A stretch of DNA of 38,714 nucleotides, taken from assembly GCA_905234915.1 (NCBI GenBank), contig CAJOJP010000027.1:1-38714 (forward strand), given 5' to 3'. The notes under the pieces are model-generated. The model saw only the letters and a program-made list of their open reading frames with translations. It had not been told where the DNA came from and searched no databases. The first letter of the stretch is position 1, and every line of letters starts with the position of its first letter. This DNA is from Candidatus Gastranaerophilales bacterium (GTDB taxonomy: Bacteria > Cyanobacteriota > Vampirovibrionia > Gastranaerophilales > Gastranaerophilaceae). Below, one piece after another: positions 1 through 8,039 of this stretch. A program made the translations under genes and the position numbers.

Positions 1-135
1 TTTATTTTGTTTCATTCCTGTCATGTGGACTAAAACAAAATCATCAGAGTATATTTTATTTAATGCGGAAATGTCTTTTGCAACCATATATTCATACATT
101 TTTGTATATAAAATTTTTAGTTCTTCATCCCTCAT
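1..135 (-). CDS. NTF2/SnoaL-like (DUF4440-type) protein, N-terminal part only
   Basis: A reading frame enters from the left edge of the window and starts at the ATG whose complement is at 133-135. Only the first 45 residues are present. They read MRDEELKILYTKMYEYMVAK followed by DISALNKIYSDDFVLVHMTG, which fits the first helices and first strand of small NTF2-fold proteins of the SnoaL/DUF4440 type (helix, then a 'Y.DDFV..H' strand). Such proteins are small cone-shaped enzymes or binding proteins of varied function, so no reaction can be assigned. The C-terminal two thirds lie outside the window. Confidence 0.5.
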   Translation of the reverse strand, partial: MRDEELKILYTKMYEYMVAKDISALNKIYSDDFVLVHMTGMKQNK

Positions 136-152
136 ATCTTACATTTTAGCAT

Positions 153-224
153 AAAAAGCCGAGAGACAAAGAACTCATAGAATCCTTAGACGGACTATAC
201 AAATGGGCTGAAAAGTATATGTAA
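153..224 (+). pseudogene. Remnant of a HxlR-type transcriptional regulator (C-terminus only)
   Basis: About 23 codons in one frame end at the TAA at 222-224 and read KELIESLDGLYKWAEKYM at the end. This resembles the C-terminal helix of HxlR-family winged-helix regulators ('...LIPVLDALCEWGEKY'). There is no start codon or DNA-binding part upstream; instead the frame runs straight into the start of the divergent DUF4440-like gene. I read it as the surviving tail of a deleted gene. The match is short, so the family call is tentative. Confidence 0.3.
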
Positions 225-300
225 TTTCAGCAAATAATTTGTAACTCAATATAATGAGGAATTATATCTTTTTAATGTCTGTCTTTCATTAAAAATCAGA

Positions 301-320
301 GCGTGCATTAAAATGCATGC
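301..320. repeat. Near-perfect 20-bp palindrome
   Basis: The sequence GCGTGCATTAAAATGCATGC is an inverted repeat with a single mismatched pair. It lies just left of the terminator of the efflux operon, in a gap without genes. It could be an operator or a small hairpin; nothing else indicates which. Confidence 0.35.
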
Positions 321-340
321 TATAAACTACAAACTAAATA

Positions 341-378
341 ACAAATAGCCGAAAGTTTTGATTTTCGGCTATTTGTTT
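341..378. terminator. Bidirectional intrinsic terminator after emrB
   Basis: The arms ACAAATAGCCGAAA (341-354) and TTTCGGCTATTTGTTT (363-378) form a stem of about 14 bp around a short loop, with T-rich sequence on both outer sides. It lies 17 bases beyond the emrB stop codon and would end the leftward efflux transcript. Confidence 0.8.
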
Positions 379-394
379 TAAGAAACTAAACAAA

Positions 395-1942
395 TTAATC
401 GCTATCAATTTTCTTTTCAACCTTCAATAACACAACAAGCGGAATCATCAAAAATGTCAAAACAGCACAAAGCAAGAATAAATCTGATATTGCCATAAGT
501 TTAGATTGAACCAATAATTGTTTATAAAGAACAATATTCGCTTTTTTAGTGGCAATAATAGCTTCTCCATGGTGTAAAAATGCAGATTTTAGTGTATTAA
601 AATGAGCCATAAAATTGTAAGAATAGACACTCATATTCTTAACTAAATAATTTTGATGAACTTGTGATAGACTGATTATCCAGCTTGAAGCAAGCGAGGT
701 TGCAATTGAACCCGTTACGCATTTTGTTAAACTGTGAATCCCGGCTCCTGATGGGATATCTTGTTTTTCTAAAGTGCCAAGTGCTACCCCTGATATCGGA
801 ACAAGAGCGGTAGCGCTGCCAATTCCAAACATTATGTTTGATAAAATTATCCACTCAGGGTTTACGGCTAAATTCAAATCAACGCACAGTGCAATAGATA
901 CTCCCATTATTAAAAATCCTGTTGCGATAACGTATCTGATGTCATACAATGCACAAATTCTTCCGATAAAAAATAGAATTACAACCGCAAAAACTCTTGT
1001 AGCAAGTGCAATTCCCGTATCAGATGCCGTGTAGTGCATTAAACTTTGGAAAAATTGAGGAAGTAAAATCATTGTGGCACAAACCATCATATTTAATACG
1101 ACACCCAAAATCGTTCCTACAACAAAATTTGAATTTTTAAATACTCTTAAATTCACAATAGGGTCTTTTATTTCAAGTTCCCAAACTATAAAAGCAAACA
1201 TCATAGATAAAGAAAAAACCGACAACCAATATATCCAAGTGCAATCAAACCAGCCGTATTGCTGACCTTTATCCAGCACAACCTGCATTGAAAACAGCCA
1301 TAAAATCAAAAAAGCTACACCTAAAAAATCGACTTTCTCTTTTTTCTTGCTTTTTGTTGTATCGTTTACTATCATCGGAATTAGAATTAAAGATAAAATC
1401 CCTATCGGAATATTAATTATAAATATCCACTGCCAAGAAAAGTTATCAACCAATAAACCGCCGACAGTCGGTCCCATAATAGACGATACCATAATCGAAA
1501 ATACAAAAATCGCCATAGCATCACCTTTTCGATTTTCGGGAAATTCCTGTAACAATATGGATTGAGAAAGAGGCATTAAAACACCGCCGCCGACACCTTG
1601 AATAATTCTTCCGATAATTAAAACTAAAAGGCTAGGTGCAAAAGAGCATACAACTGAACCTATAGTAAAAATTGAGATAAATATTTTTAAAAAGTTCAGC
1701 CTACCTAACGTTCTTTCTAACCACCCTGTCAACGGTAAAAATATTCCGTTTGCTATCATATAGCTTGTTACAACCCATTTTGCTTCGTCTGCTGTAGAAC
1801 CAAATGAGCCTGCTATGTGCATAAGTGCAGCATTAGATGAACTTGTTGCAAGAAATGCAAAGAATGTCGGCATTACAACAACAAGTGACAATAGCCACAA
1901 CGGTGCTTTTTGGGGATTTATCATTTCGATTTGTGCTGCCAT
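395..1942 (-). CDS. emrB: EmrB/QacA-type MFS multidrug exporter (DHA2, 14 TM)
   Basis: This 515-aa inner-membrane proton antiporter of the DHA2 family expels drugs, working with the EmrA adaptor and a TolC channel. The protein is hydrophobic throughout, with about 14 predicted membrane spans, the usual size for EmrB (about 510 aa). Family motifs are visible: motif A as GWLERTLGR (residues 73-81), motif B as GRIIQGVGGG (111-120), and the antiporter motif C around IMGPTVGG (155-162). It starts with the ATG at 1942, which shares its base with the end of emrA (TAATG-type overlap), so the two are translationally coupled. Substrates cannot be told from the sequence. Confidence 0.93.
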   Translation of the reverse strand: MAAQIEMINPQKAPLWLLSLVVVMPTFFAFLATSSSNAALMHIAGSFGSTADEAKWVVTSYMIANGIFLPLTGWLERTLGRLNFLKIFISIFTIGSVVCSFAPSLLVLIIGRIIQGVGGGVLMPLSQSILLQEFPENRKGDAMAIFVFSIMVSSIMGPTVGGLLVDNFSWQWIFIINIPIGILSLILIPMIVNDTTKSKKKEKVDFLGVAFLILWLFSMQVVLDKGQQYGWFDCTWIYWLSVFSLSMMFAFIVWELEIKDPIVNLRVFKNSNFVVGTILGVVLNMMVCATMILLPQFFQSLMHYTASDTGIALATRVFAVVILFFIGRICALYDIRYVIATGFLIMGVSIALCVDLNLAVNPEWIILSNIMFGIGSATALVPISGVALGTLEKQDIPSGAGIHSLTKCVTGSIATSLASSWIISLSQVHQNYLVKNMSVYSYNFMAHFNTLKSAFLHHGEAIIATKKANIVLYKQLLVQSKLMAISDLFLLCAVLTFLMIPLVVLLKVEKKIDSD

Positions 1943-3003
1943 TATTTAACCCTGACTTTTGGTACAACACTCATCCCGGGAGCTATTGTGTAGTCTGAAA
2001 CATCTTCATCAAATACAATTTTTACAGGAATTCTTTGTACAACTTTTATATAACTTCCGACTGCATTTTCAGGGGGAAATAAACTTGCTTTAGCACCCGA
2101 TGCCATTTGTATGCTATCTACTTTACCCTTAAATTTTTTATTCGGATAAGTATCAATTTTAATAGTAACGCTCTGACCTTTTTTCATTTTGCCCACTTGA
2201 GTTTCTTTAAAGTTTGCAACCACCCAGATTTTAGGCGAAACAACACTCATTAAAGGCTGCGCCTTATTTACATAGTTGCCTTTTTCAACAGAGCGGGCTG
2301 AAACATAACCCTCTTGCGGAGCATAGATTTCTGTATATGATAAATCCAATTTTGCTTGATTTAGCTGCGCTTCAATTTTATCAATATGAGATAATACGGC
2401 TTCATCTTTTGCTTTGGAAGATTTTACGGCTGCACTCATAGCGTTTTGTCTTTCCAATGCTTCTTTATAAACAGTTTCTGCTCTGTCATACTCTTGTTTT
2501 GTGCAAAGTCCATTTTCTTTTAATTTAGAATATCGTTCAAAATCTTTCCTCGCAAAATCAAGATTTTTATTTGCATTTGCTAAATCAGCATTTGTTTTAT
2601 CAATATCACTTACAGCCGCATTTTTATTTGCCTTAGCTTCTTTTAAGGTACTTTCTAATTCTTTAACTTTATTTTCAAAATCCTTTGGATCAATTTCTAA
2701 TAATAAATCTCCCTCTTTAACATAATCATTATCATCAACTTTTAAAGAAATTACTTGACCTGAAACTTTTGGTGCAATTTGAATAAATCTGCCCTCAATA
2801 AAAGCATCATCCGTTGATTGATAACTCAAAGAATTAATAAAAGAATATAAACCGTAACAAATGAAAAATAAAACAACAAAAGAAGGTATCAAAACTCTTT
2901 TCTTTGCATATTTTTTTAGCTTTTTTCTTCTGATTTTACCAAGTCTTATTTTTGCTTCCTTTTCAAAAATATCATCTTTTTTTATTTCTTTGTTCTTTGA
3001 CAT
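1942..3003 (-). CDS. emrA: HlyD/EmrA-family membrane fusion protein
   Basis: This 353-aa periplasmic adaptor links the EmrB exporter to the outer-membrane channel. A basic cytoplasmic tail (residues 1-35, lysine- and arginine-rich) precedes one membrane anchor (about 36-57). The first half of a biotinyl-lipoyl-like domain follows (VSGQVISLKVDDNDYVKEGD), then a long alpha-helical hairpin rich in K, E, A and N (about 110-215), the second lipoyl half (EIYAPQEGYVSARSVEKGNY) and a beta-barrel C-terminus. Length and order match EmrA. It overlaps emrB and starts 30 bases after the marR stop codon, so marR-emrA-emrB form one leftward operon. Confidence 0.92.
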   Translation of the reverse strand: MSKNKEIKKDDIFEKEAKIRLGKIRRKKLKKYAKKRVLIPSFVVLFFICYGLYSFINSLSYQSTDDAFIEGRFIQIAPKVSGQVISLKVDDNDYVKEGDLLLEIDPKDFENKVKELESTLKEAKANKNAAVSDIDKTNADLANANKNLDFARKDFERYSKLKENGLCTKQEYDRAETVYKEALERQNAMSAAVKSSKAKDEAVLSHIDKIEAQLNQAKLDLSYTEIYAPQEGYVSARSVEKGNYVNKAQPLMSVVSPKIWVVANFKETQVGKMKKGQSVTIKIDTYPNKKFKGKVDSIQMASGAKASLFPPENAVGSYIKVVQRIPVKIVFDEDVSDYTIAPGMSVVPKVRVK

Positions 3004-3033
3004 AATAAATTCTCAATTCTAAATTATCCATTC

Positions 3034-3474
3034 TCAATTCTGATTTAAGTTTTCTTGTATTTTATTCAATACTTTTATACAAGTGTACATATCATCTTGC
3101 GAAATATCACGAAGATACTTTTTTCGAGATTTTAACATTACAGGAGTAATTTCGGCTCTTAACTTTCTGCCCTTATCGGTAATTCTGATTATGTTTGCCT
3201 GCTTGCCGTTTTCTTGCGGTGCTTTTATAATTAAACCTTTTTCTTCTAATACCGAAATCAACCTTGTCATATTTGATTTATCTTTATAAAGAAGTTCACA
3301 CAGCTTATTTTGGCTAAGATTTTCATCATCTTTAATCATATTTAGTACAAGATACTGTTCGGGGGTAATTTCAAAACCATATTTAGAATAAAGGTCTAAA
3401 TTATGAACCTTGATAGCTCTGCCCGAAGCTACTATTGCATTTCCGATTAAATTTGTAAAAATATCTTTTAGCAT
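3034..3474 (-). CDS. MarR-family regulator of the efflux locus
   Basis: This 146-aa winged-helix repressor has the MarR dimer architecture. The recognition helix and wing lie in the stretch DKSNMTRLISVLEEKGLI (about 65-82), followed by 'R.I..T.KG'-type sequence (NIIRITDKGRKLRAEITPVM). It is the first gene of the leftward operon with emrA and emrB, as E. coli mprA (emrR) is with emrAB. The palindromes in the divergent intergenic region are its likely binding sites, so it probably represses both the pump genes and the tolC homologue, with release by a small aromatic ligand. Regulation is inferred from position and family. Confidence 0.9.
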   Translation of the reverse strand: MLKDIFTNLIGNAIVASGRAIKVHNLDLYSKYGFEITPEQYLVLNMIKDDENLSQNKLCELLYKDKSNMTRLISVLEEKGLIIKAPQENGKQANIIRITDKGRKLRAEITPVMLKSRKKYLRDISQDDMYTCIKVLNKIQENLNQN

Positions 3475-3484
3475 GTTCTTCTCT

Positions 3485-3605
3485 TTATGTTATTATCATA
3501 ACCCGAGCAAAAAAATTTGCAAATCTAAAATATCAATACCTGATTTCATAAGAGCTTTAATATGAATTTTACATTTTTTTATTTTATGTTACTATGACAA
3601 CATAG
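3485..3605. promoter_or_regulatory. Divergent marR / tolC control region with paired operator-like palindromes
   Basis: Two related imperfect palindromes sit at opposite ends of the gap: TTATGTTATTATCATAAC at 3485-3502, next to the marR start, and TTATGTTACTATGACAACAT at 3584-3603, next to the tolC start. They share TTATGTTA(T/C)TAT, which suggests one protein, most simply the adjacent MarR, acts on both promoters. The second site overlaps the tolC ribosome-binding site (AGGAG at 3604-3608), where bound repressor would block expression. Confidence 0.6.
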
Positions 3606-3613
3606 GAGATAAA

Positions 3614-4960
3614 ATGAAAAAACTTATAACAATAATTTTTACAATACTTTTAATAACAAATTCAGTGTTCGCGGTTGAAGATACTGCTGAATATTTAAAC
3701 ATACCGTTTTGGCAGAAATTTAATGACGATATATTAGTTGAAAATTTATTAAAGGTTTATCATAATAACCATGACTTAAAAGCGGCAGTTTTAAAAACAA
3801 ATGAAGCAAACAGAGTTGTAAAAATGTCATTTGCAAATGAATTACCTCATATAGGTTTTGAGGGTTATGCCGGCAGAATTTTTAAATCATCAGATGAATT
3901 ATTCGGGGATGTAAAAATTCCAAACTACGCTGAAACTCATTATTATTTACCTTTAACAATGAATTATGAAATTGATATTTGGGGTAAAAATCATCTTATT
4001 ACAAAATCCAAAAAGAAACAGTTTGAAATGGTAAAACAAGATGAAAGAAGTGCGTATATCTACATTACATCAGCATTTGCCGTTGATTATTTCAACCTTA
4101 TCAGATGCGATAAACTTATTGATTACCAAAAGCAGCTTATAGATTTGCAAGAACAAGCAATAAATTTTTACAAAATCCGCTATGAATATGGAACTGCAGC
4201 AATAGACGAAATTGACGAAGCGAAAAAAAACTTAACTTATATGAAAGAAGATTTAGCTAAACTTCTTGAAAAACAAGATATTTTGAAAAATCAAATTTCA
4301 GCATTATTGGGCGATAGAGCCTTTGAAGAAATTGAAAGAAATGATTACGACAGTTTAAATATTTCATTTAAAACACCTGACAGTATTGATTTTAATATGC
4401 TGGATAAAAGACCTGACAGAATAAAATCTGAACTTGAACTAGAAAAAATCGGAATTGATGTAAAAGTTGCAAAGAGGGATTTGCTTCCAAAATTCATTAT
4501 CACGGGCAATGTAGGATTTAATATGTATAATCTTCATTCTTCTCATAAATTTTTAGCAGATTTAGGAATAGTTCCTTCATGGGATTTATTTATGGGAGGC
4601 AGGAAACTGCAGCTATTAAAATTACAGAAAGACAAGTATGAGATAGCAGTGCAAAAGTATGAAAAAACAATATTAACGGCTATTCAAGAAACTAATGATG
4701 CGCTCTATAGTATGAAAACAGCTGAAAATATTACATCAGTAACCAATGACAGGTTAAACACCGATATAAAAGAATTAGATTATACAAAAATTAAAGAAGG
4801 AGCAGGAACGGCAGATAATTTAGATTTAATCCTGCAGGAAGAAAAGCTGTTTATTTCAAAAAAACAAGCAGTATCATCAGAAATTAATAAACTCATTTCT
4901 GCAATTAATCTTTACCAAGCACTCGGCGGAGTTGATTTTACAGAAAATAATAATTTATAA
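3614..4960 (+). CDS. TolC-family outer-membrane efflux channel
   Basis: This 448-aa exit duct probably completes the EmrAB pump across the outer membrane. A clear Sec signal peptide (MKKLITIIFTILLITNSVFA, residues 1-20) is followed by two OEP-type halves rich in long amphipathic helices. Typical features include 'MNYEIDIWGK', the strand-turn that precedes the first helical hairpin, and 'PSWDLFMGGR', its counterpart in the second half. There is no lipobox cysteine, unlike NodT-type lipoproteins. The gene is divergent from marR-emrAB with a good AGGAG site just upstream. The phrase 'DLGIVPSWDLF' matches TolC relatives more closely than secretion secretins. Confidence 0.9.
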   Translation: MKKLITIIFTILLITNSVFAVEDTAEYLNIPFWQKFNDDILVENLLKVYHNNHDLKAAVLKTNEANRVVKMSFANELPHIGFEGYAGRIFKSSDELFGDVKIPNYAETHYYLPLTMNYEIDIWGKNHLITKSKKKQFEMVKQDERSAYIYITSAFAVDYFNLIRCDKLIDYQKQLIDLQEQAINFYKIRYEYGTAAIDEIDEAKKNLTYMKEDLAKLLEKQDILKNQISALLGDRAFEEIERNDYDSLNISFKTPDSIDFNMLDKRPDRIKSELELEKIGIDVKVAKRDLLPKFIITGNVGFNMYNLHSSHKFLADLGIVPSWDLFMGGRKLQLLKLQKDKYEIAVQKYEKTILTAIQETNDALYSMKTAENITSVTNDRLNTDIKELDYTKIKEGAGTADNLDLILQEEKLFISKKQAVSSEINKLISAINLYQALGGVDFTENNNL

Positions 4961-5000
4961 AATGAACATATTTTGATACTATATAAACAAGGATATAAAA

Positions 5001-5537
5001 ATGTTTAATGAAAATAATACAACAATAATTTGCATTGATATACAAGAAAAATTAGTTAATATGCTGCAAAACGGTGTACAAATTGCTAAAAATGCCGAAA
5101 AAATTATGAAAGCTGCAAGTATTTTAAATATTGACACGATAGTAACTGAACAATATCCAAAAGGGTTAGGTCAGACAATAGAAAGTATCAAAAATATAAA
5201 AGATTTTACAATAGTTGAAAAAAACACATTTTCAGCGATACAAACTCCTGAATTTGTTAATAAGTTCAATAATTTAAAAAATAAAAATATTTTGATTTTT
5301 GGAATTGAAACACACATTTGCATTTTACAGAGTGTTATTGATTTACTTGAAAATAGTTATAATGTTTTTATTATCGAAAATTGTTCATCTTCAAGAGATG
5401 TAAATAATCATAAAATAGCACTTGAGGTTATGAAACAAAAAGGTGCCTATGTTATTACTCTTGAAATAGCATTATTTAATTTGATTAAAAGTTCCAAACA
5501 TTCTAAATTTAGGGAAATTCAACAGTTAATAAAATAA
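5001..5537 (+). CDS. Isochorismatase-family cysteine hydrolase
   Basis: This 178-aa cytoplasmic hydrolase has the isochorismatase (cysteine hydrolase) fold. The catalytic triad is readable: Asp13 in ICIDIQEKL, Lys74 in VEKNTFSA and Cys107 in GIETHICILQ. The length (about 180 aa) and the 'GIETH.C' nucleophile box match the YcaC-like branch, whose substrates are often unknown amides. It starts 40 bases after tolC in the same direction with the site AAGGA, so it may be read through from that promoter; a role in the efflux response is not evident. Confidence 0.85.
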   Translation: MFNENNTTIICIDIQEKLVNMLQNGVQIAKNAEKIMKAASILNIDTIVTEQYPKGLGQTIESIKNIKDFTIVEKNTFSAIQTPEFVNKFNNLKNKNILIFGIETHICILQSVIDLLENSYNVFIIENCSSSRDVNNHKIALEVMKQKGAYVITLEIALFNLIKSSKHSKFREIQQLIK

Positions 5538-5556
5538 CATTCAATTATATCAAAGC

Positions 5557-5582
5557 TATGCCCCTGTAATAACAGGAGCATA
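5557..5582. terminator. Hairpin after the hydrolase gene, possible terminator
   Basis: TATGCCCCTGT and ACAGGAGCATA form an 11-bp stem with one mismatch and a four-base loop, 20 bases after the hydrolase stop codon. No T-run follows directly, so termination efficiency is doubtful. Confidence 0.4.
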
Positions 5583-5653
5583 ACAGACCCTTCTCTAAGA
5601 TTGGTTTTTTTATTCCAAGACATCTCCGGCTTCGGATAAGGAAAAGAGAATTA

Positions 5654-6158
5654 TTATTTAAACATTTCATTTATCTTCTCACACAATGATATTAATGCCT
5701 CATTTGTTTCTTCAAAGTATTTATCAGAATATTTGGGTGCGTTCTTTATATCCTCTAACATTTTATCATACCCTTTAAGATTGTATTTTTCACAAACAGT
5801 TTTTAATGTTTCATAAGGAACAATATTATTCGTCAGAGATACGGCAAGCACGAATCTTTCTCTGTTTTTATAAAATTCCGGCACACCAAATTTTCTATAT
5901 AGTTTATTTTTCTCTGCAATAGACATTGAAAAAACATCTTTATACTTATTAAAATCAACATCTAATCTTAACATAGCGTTTTTTGCGTAGGGTGAAACCC
6001 GAATAAGTGAGCCGAAACGACGACAGGCGTTAGCCGAAGGAGTGACAGGCTCGAGAGAGAGCAAAAAACAAGAGAGAAATATATTCAATTTCTTTTTCGG
6101 TTAAATCCACCGTATTTATAGTTGGTTCAACAAAATTTCTTATATTTTCAAATTTCAT
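5654..6158 (-). pseudogene. Unknown gene disrupted by a GC-rich insertion
   Basis: The gene starts at the ATG complementary to 6156-6158, preceded by a strong AAGGAG site, and reads MKFENIRNFVEPTINTVDLT then EKEIEYI in its first 27 codons. It then runs into GC-rich sequence and a TAA stop at 6030-6032. The body of the protein continues in another frame from about 5990 down to 5654 (AKNAMLRLDVDF...LCEKINEMFK, helical and lysine-rich). A GC-rich insert of about 85 bases has therefore split the gene and shifted its frame. The apparent 144-aa frame from 6088 is an artefact that starts inside the insert. Its place 9 bases after the 6168-6992 gene makes it the second gene of that operon. Function unknown; a Mu-like tail assembly protein is possible from the neighbourhood only. 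Confidence 0.65.
5990..6075. repeat. GC-rich palindromic insertion element
   Basis: This block of about 85 bp has far higher G+C than its surroundings and contains nested inverted repeats: a small hairpin GGGTGAAACCC at about 5990-6000, and GAGCC (about 6009) facing GGCTC (about 6058). It sits inside a coding sequence, which it frameshifts. It shares the motif GGTGAAACC and a GC-rich palindromic character with the insert at 28883-28957. Exact borders are uncertain to a few bases. Confidence 0.6.
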
Positions 6159-6167
6159 AACATCTCC

Positions 6168-6992
6168 TTAAACTGCCTCTCGCACGCTTTTTATTGATTG
6201 GATTAAATCTTCAAATTCTCTATTGTTCCAAATATGCGGTTTTAACAGGTAAATTCTGAATAATACCTGTGTAATATTATGAACACCGAATTTTGCAGGA
6301 ATATTTTTTATAACCTCATCCACATCCTCATAAGTTTTTATGGAATTACTTAATACATTAAATGATAGAATTTTCTCATAATAACCGCCCATAAGCACCC
6401 CAATTATTTTGCATTCATCATCGCTTAACGGTTCAATAGGTTTTTCCTTATTGCTATTTATCCACATTGTTAATTGCGGAAGATTATCGGTAAAATCTAT
6501 CGGTATAAATGCTCCTATGCCAAGTATATTATACAAAAGAGCGAGCTGATTTTTTTTGTTCCTATTTAGTGAATCTTGTAATTTAATATAATTTCCCCGC
6601 TCGTCTTCCGTAAGGTCTAATAAAGCATCCTGCGACCTTTGCGTGTAAATATAATTCTGATATTCTTTAAAAAATTGATTTGATTGGTATTGGTCTAAAT
6701 ACTCCTCGTAAAGTTTCTTACATCTTTCTTCATCATCTTTTGCTTCAATAATTTTGTCTATTGTCTGTTTGACTTGTTTTGGCATTTCTGACAAGTAGCC
6801 GTTTAATACAACAAGACATGCAGAATGTTCCCGGCATAAATTATCAATTTGAGATTTTAAAAATTCATAAGAATATTCTTGATTTTCATCATTTAAACCA
6901 AGAATATACTTCATGCTTTCAATTTCAAGTAATTTATTTGAAAGTGCATCAGTATTGATTTTAATATCATTTGTGTTTGTTAATTCAGCCAT
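6168..6992 (-). CDS. Hypothetical protein, helical, 274 aa
   Basis: I do not recognise this protein. It is soluble, acidic and mostly helical, with charged segments (IDKIIEAKDDEERCKKLYEE) in the first half and a short hydrophobic stretch (LALLYNILGIGAFIPIDF) near residue 155. It has no signal peptide or cysteine cluster. The ATG at 6992 has the site AAAGGAG just upstream. The downstream broken gene begins 9 bases after its stop codon, so the two formed an operon. It lies between Mu-like prophage remnants and could be a phage morphogenesis gene, but no motif supports this. Confidence 0.6.
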   Translation of the reverse strand: MAELTNTNDIKINTDALSNKLLEIESMKYILGLNDENQEYSYEFLKSQIDNLCREHSACLVVLNGYLSEMPKQVKQTIDKIIEAKDDEERCKKLYEEYLDQYQSNQFFKEYQNYIYTQRSQDALLDLTEDERGNYIKLQDSLNRNKKNQLALLYNILGIGAFIPIDFTDNLPQLTMWINSNKEKPIEPLSDDECKIIGVLMGGYYEKILSFNVLSNSIKTYEDVDEVIKNIPAKFGVHNITQVLFRIYLLKPHIWNNREFEDLIQSIKSVREAV

Positions 6993-7117
6993 TTCCTTTA
7001 CTCCTTTTTATAAAAGTTAAAAATTTTTATTTATAACTAGTAATAGTAACAAAAATTAAGATTTTTGACAAGTGAGATTATGTAGAAAATGAATTAAAAA
7101 CTTCTCATTATTTAAAA

Positions 7118-7333
7118 ATGAGCAAAGTTAAACTAAAAAAATTAGGAAATAAAATTAGATATTATAGAAAATTACAAGGTTTATCACAAGAAAAACTAGC
7201 AGAGCTAATTTCTGTATCAAGGAATTATGTTGGAATGATAGAAAGAGCAGAAGTAAATACACCTGTTAGCACAATTTTTGATATAGCAAAAATATTAAAA
7301 ATTGAAACTAAACAATTATTTGAGTTTATATAA
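7118..7333 (+). CDS. Small XRE-family regulator (Cro/C1-like HTH)
   Basis: This 71-aa protein consists of a single HTH_3 domain: IRYYRKLQGLSQEKLAELIS leads into the recognition helix VSRNYVGMIERAEVNTPVST, and it ends in a KIETKQLFEF dimer tail. It is transcribed away from the 6168-6992 operon and probably controls that divergent promoter or its own. A second XRE gene follows 9 bases after its stop codon. Such pairs are common as phage or mobile-element switches. Confidence 0.85.
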   Translation: MSKVKLKKLGNKIRYYRKLQGLSQEKLAELISVSRNYVGMIERAEVNTPVSTIFDIAKILKIETKQLFEFI

Positions 7334-7342
7334 AAAGTTATT

Positions 7343-7561
7343 ATGAGTCAAAATTCAAAAGAAATTATTGCAATTAATGTAAAAAAATTACGTGAAGAAA
7401 GAAAGTTAACACGAGAAAATTTATCGTTAATTTTAGGATTTGAAAATTCATATATTTCTAAACTTGAAAAACAAAATATGAATATTACCATTGATAAACT
7501 TGATAAAATAGCAGATTTTTTTGAAATAGCCACTATTCAATTATTTAAATATAATTTATAA
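7343..7561 (+). CDS. Second small XRE-family regulator
   Basis: This 72-aa HTH_3 protein (VKKLREERKLTRENLSLILG, then ENSYISKLEKQNMNITIDKL) is a diverged paralogue of the gene 9 bases upstream and is co-transcribed with it. Both have the same layout and the same C-terminal 'QLF(K/E)' tail, which indicates a tandem duplication. Two adjacent repressors of this kind could form hetero- or homodimers on related operators. Confidence 0.82.
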   Translation: MSQNSKEIIAINVKKLREERKLTRENLSLILGFENSYISKLEKQNMNITIDKLDKIADFFEIATIQLFKYNL

Positions 7562-7598
7562 TTTGCCTGTTTTCTTTTCTACAATTTGGATGTAAAAA

Positions 7599-8039
7599 TT
7601 AATCATCTTTTAAATATTTTTCTGTTTCATGCATTATTTCTTTGAAATCATCATCAGTAAGGTTTATATAAGGACGAGCAGGGATTTTTACTTTTTTATT
7701 TCTGCCTGCTTGACCGCCTAATTGATGAATAGCGGCATAGGGAAGATTTGAACCTATCATTGCAGAATTTTCGTCATATTGAGTATTAACTGAACTTGCA
7801 AGCTGTCCTGAAACCTGAAGAATTTGTCCGGGATATTTGTTTTGTTTCCTGCGGTTTTCTTTTGTAATATCAGTTAAATCAGTCCACTTGTCTGGTCTGC
7901 CCTCGTTTTTAAAGTTTTCTTCCGCAGAATAAGCCAAAATACCTGCGATATTCTTCATTAAAGGACGCAGGTTCTCTGTTCTTTTCGCAAGTTCAATTAA
8001 TCTTTTATTAACTTCTTGATTTTCGATTTTTATCTCAAT
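7599..8039 (-). pseudogene. Mu gpG-like phage tail completion / virion morphogenesis protein, start lost
   Basis: The family features of the phage Mu gpG / tail-completion group (Phage_tail_S type) are clear: 'GQILQVSGQLASSV', then 'LPYAAIHQLGGQAG', then 'IPARPYINLTDDD'. The open frame extends upstream of the ATG at 7958 as IEIKIENQEVNKRLIELAKR and beyond, which is the expected N-terminus of the family ('MIEI.I...'). The codon where ATG should be is missing because the frame is joined to a MuA-like transposase near 8040. The internal ATG at 7958 has no ribosome-binding site. This is a relic of a Mu-like prophage fused by a large deletion. Confidence 0.75.
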
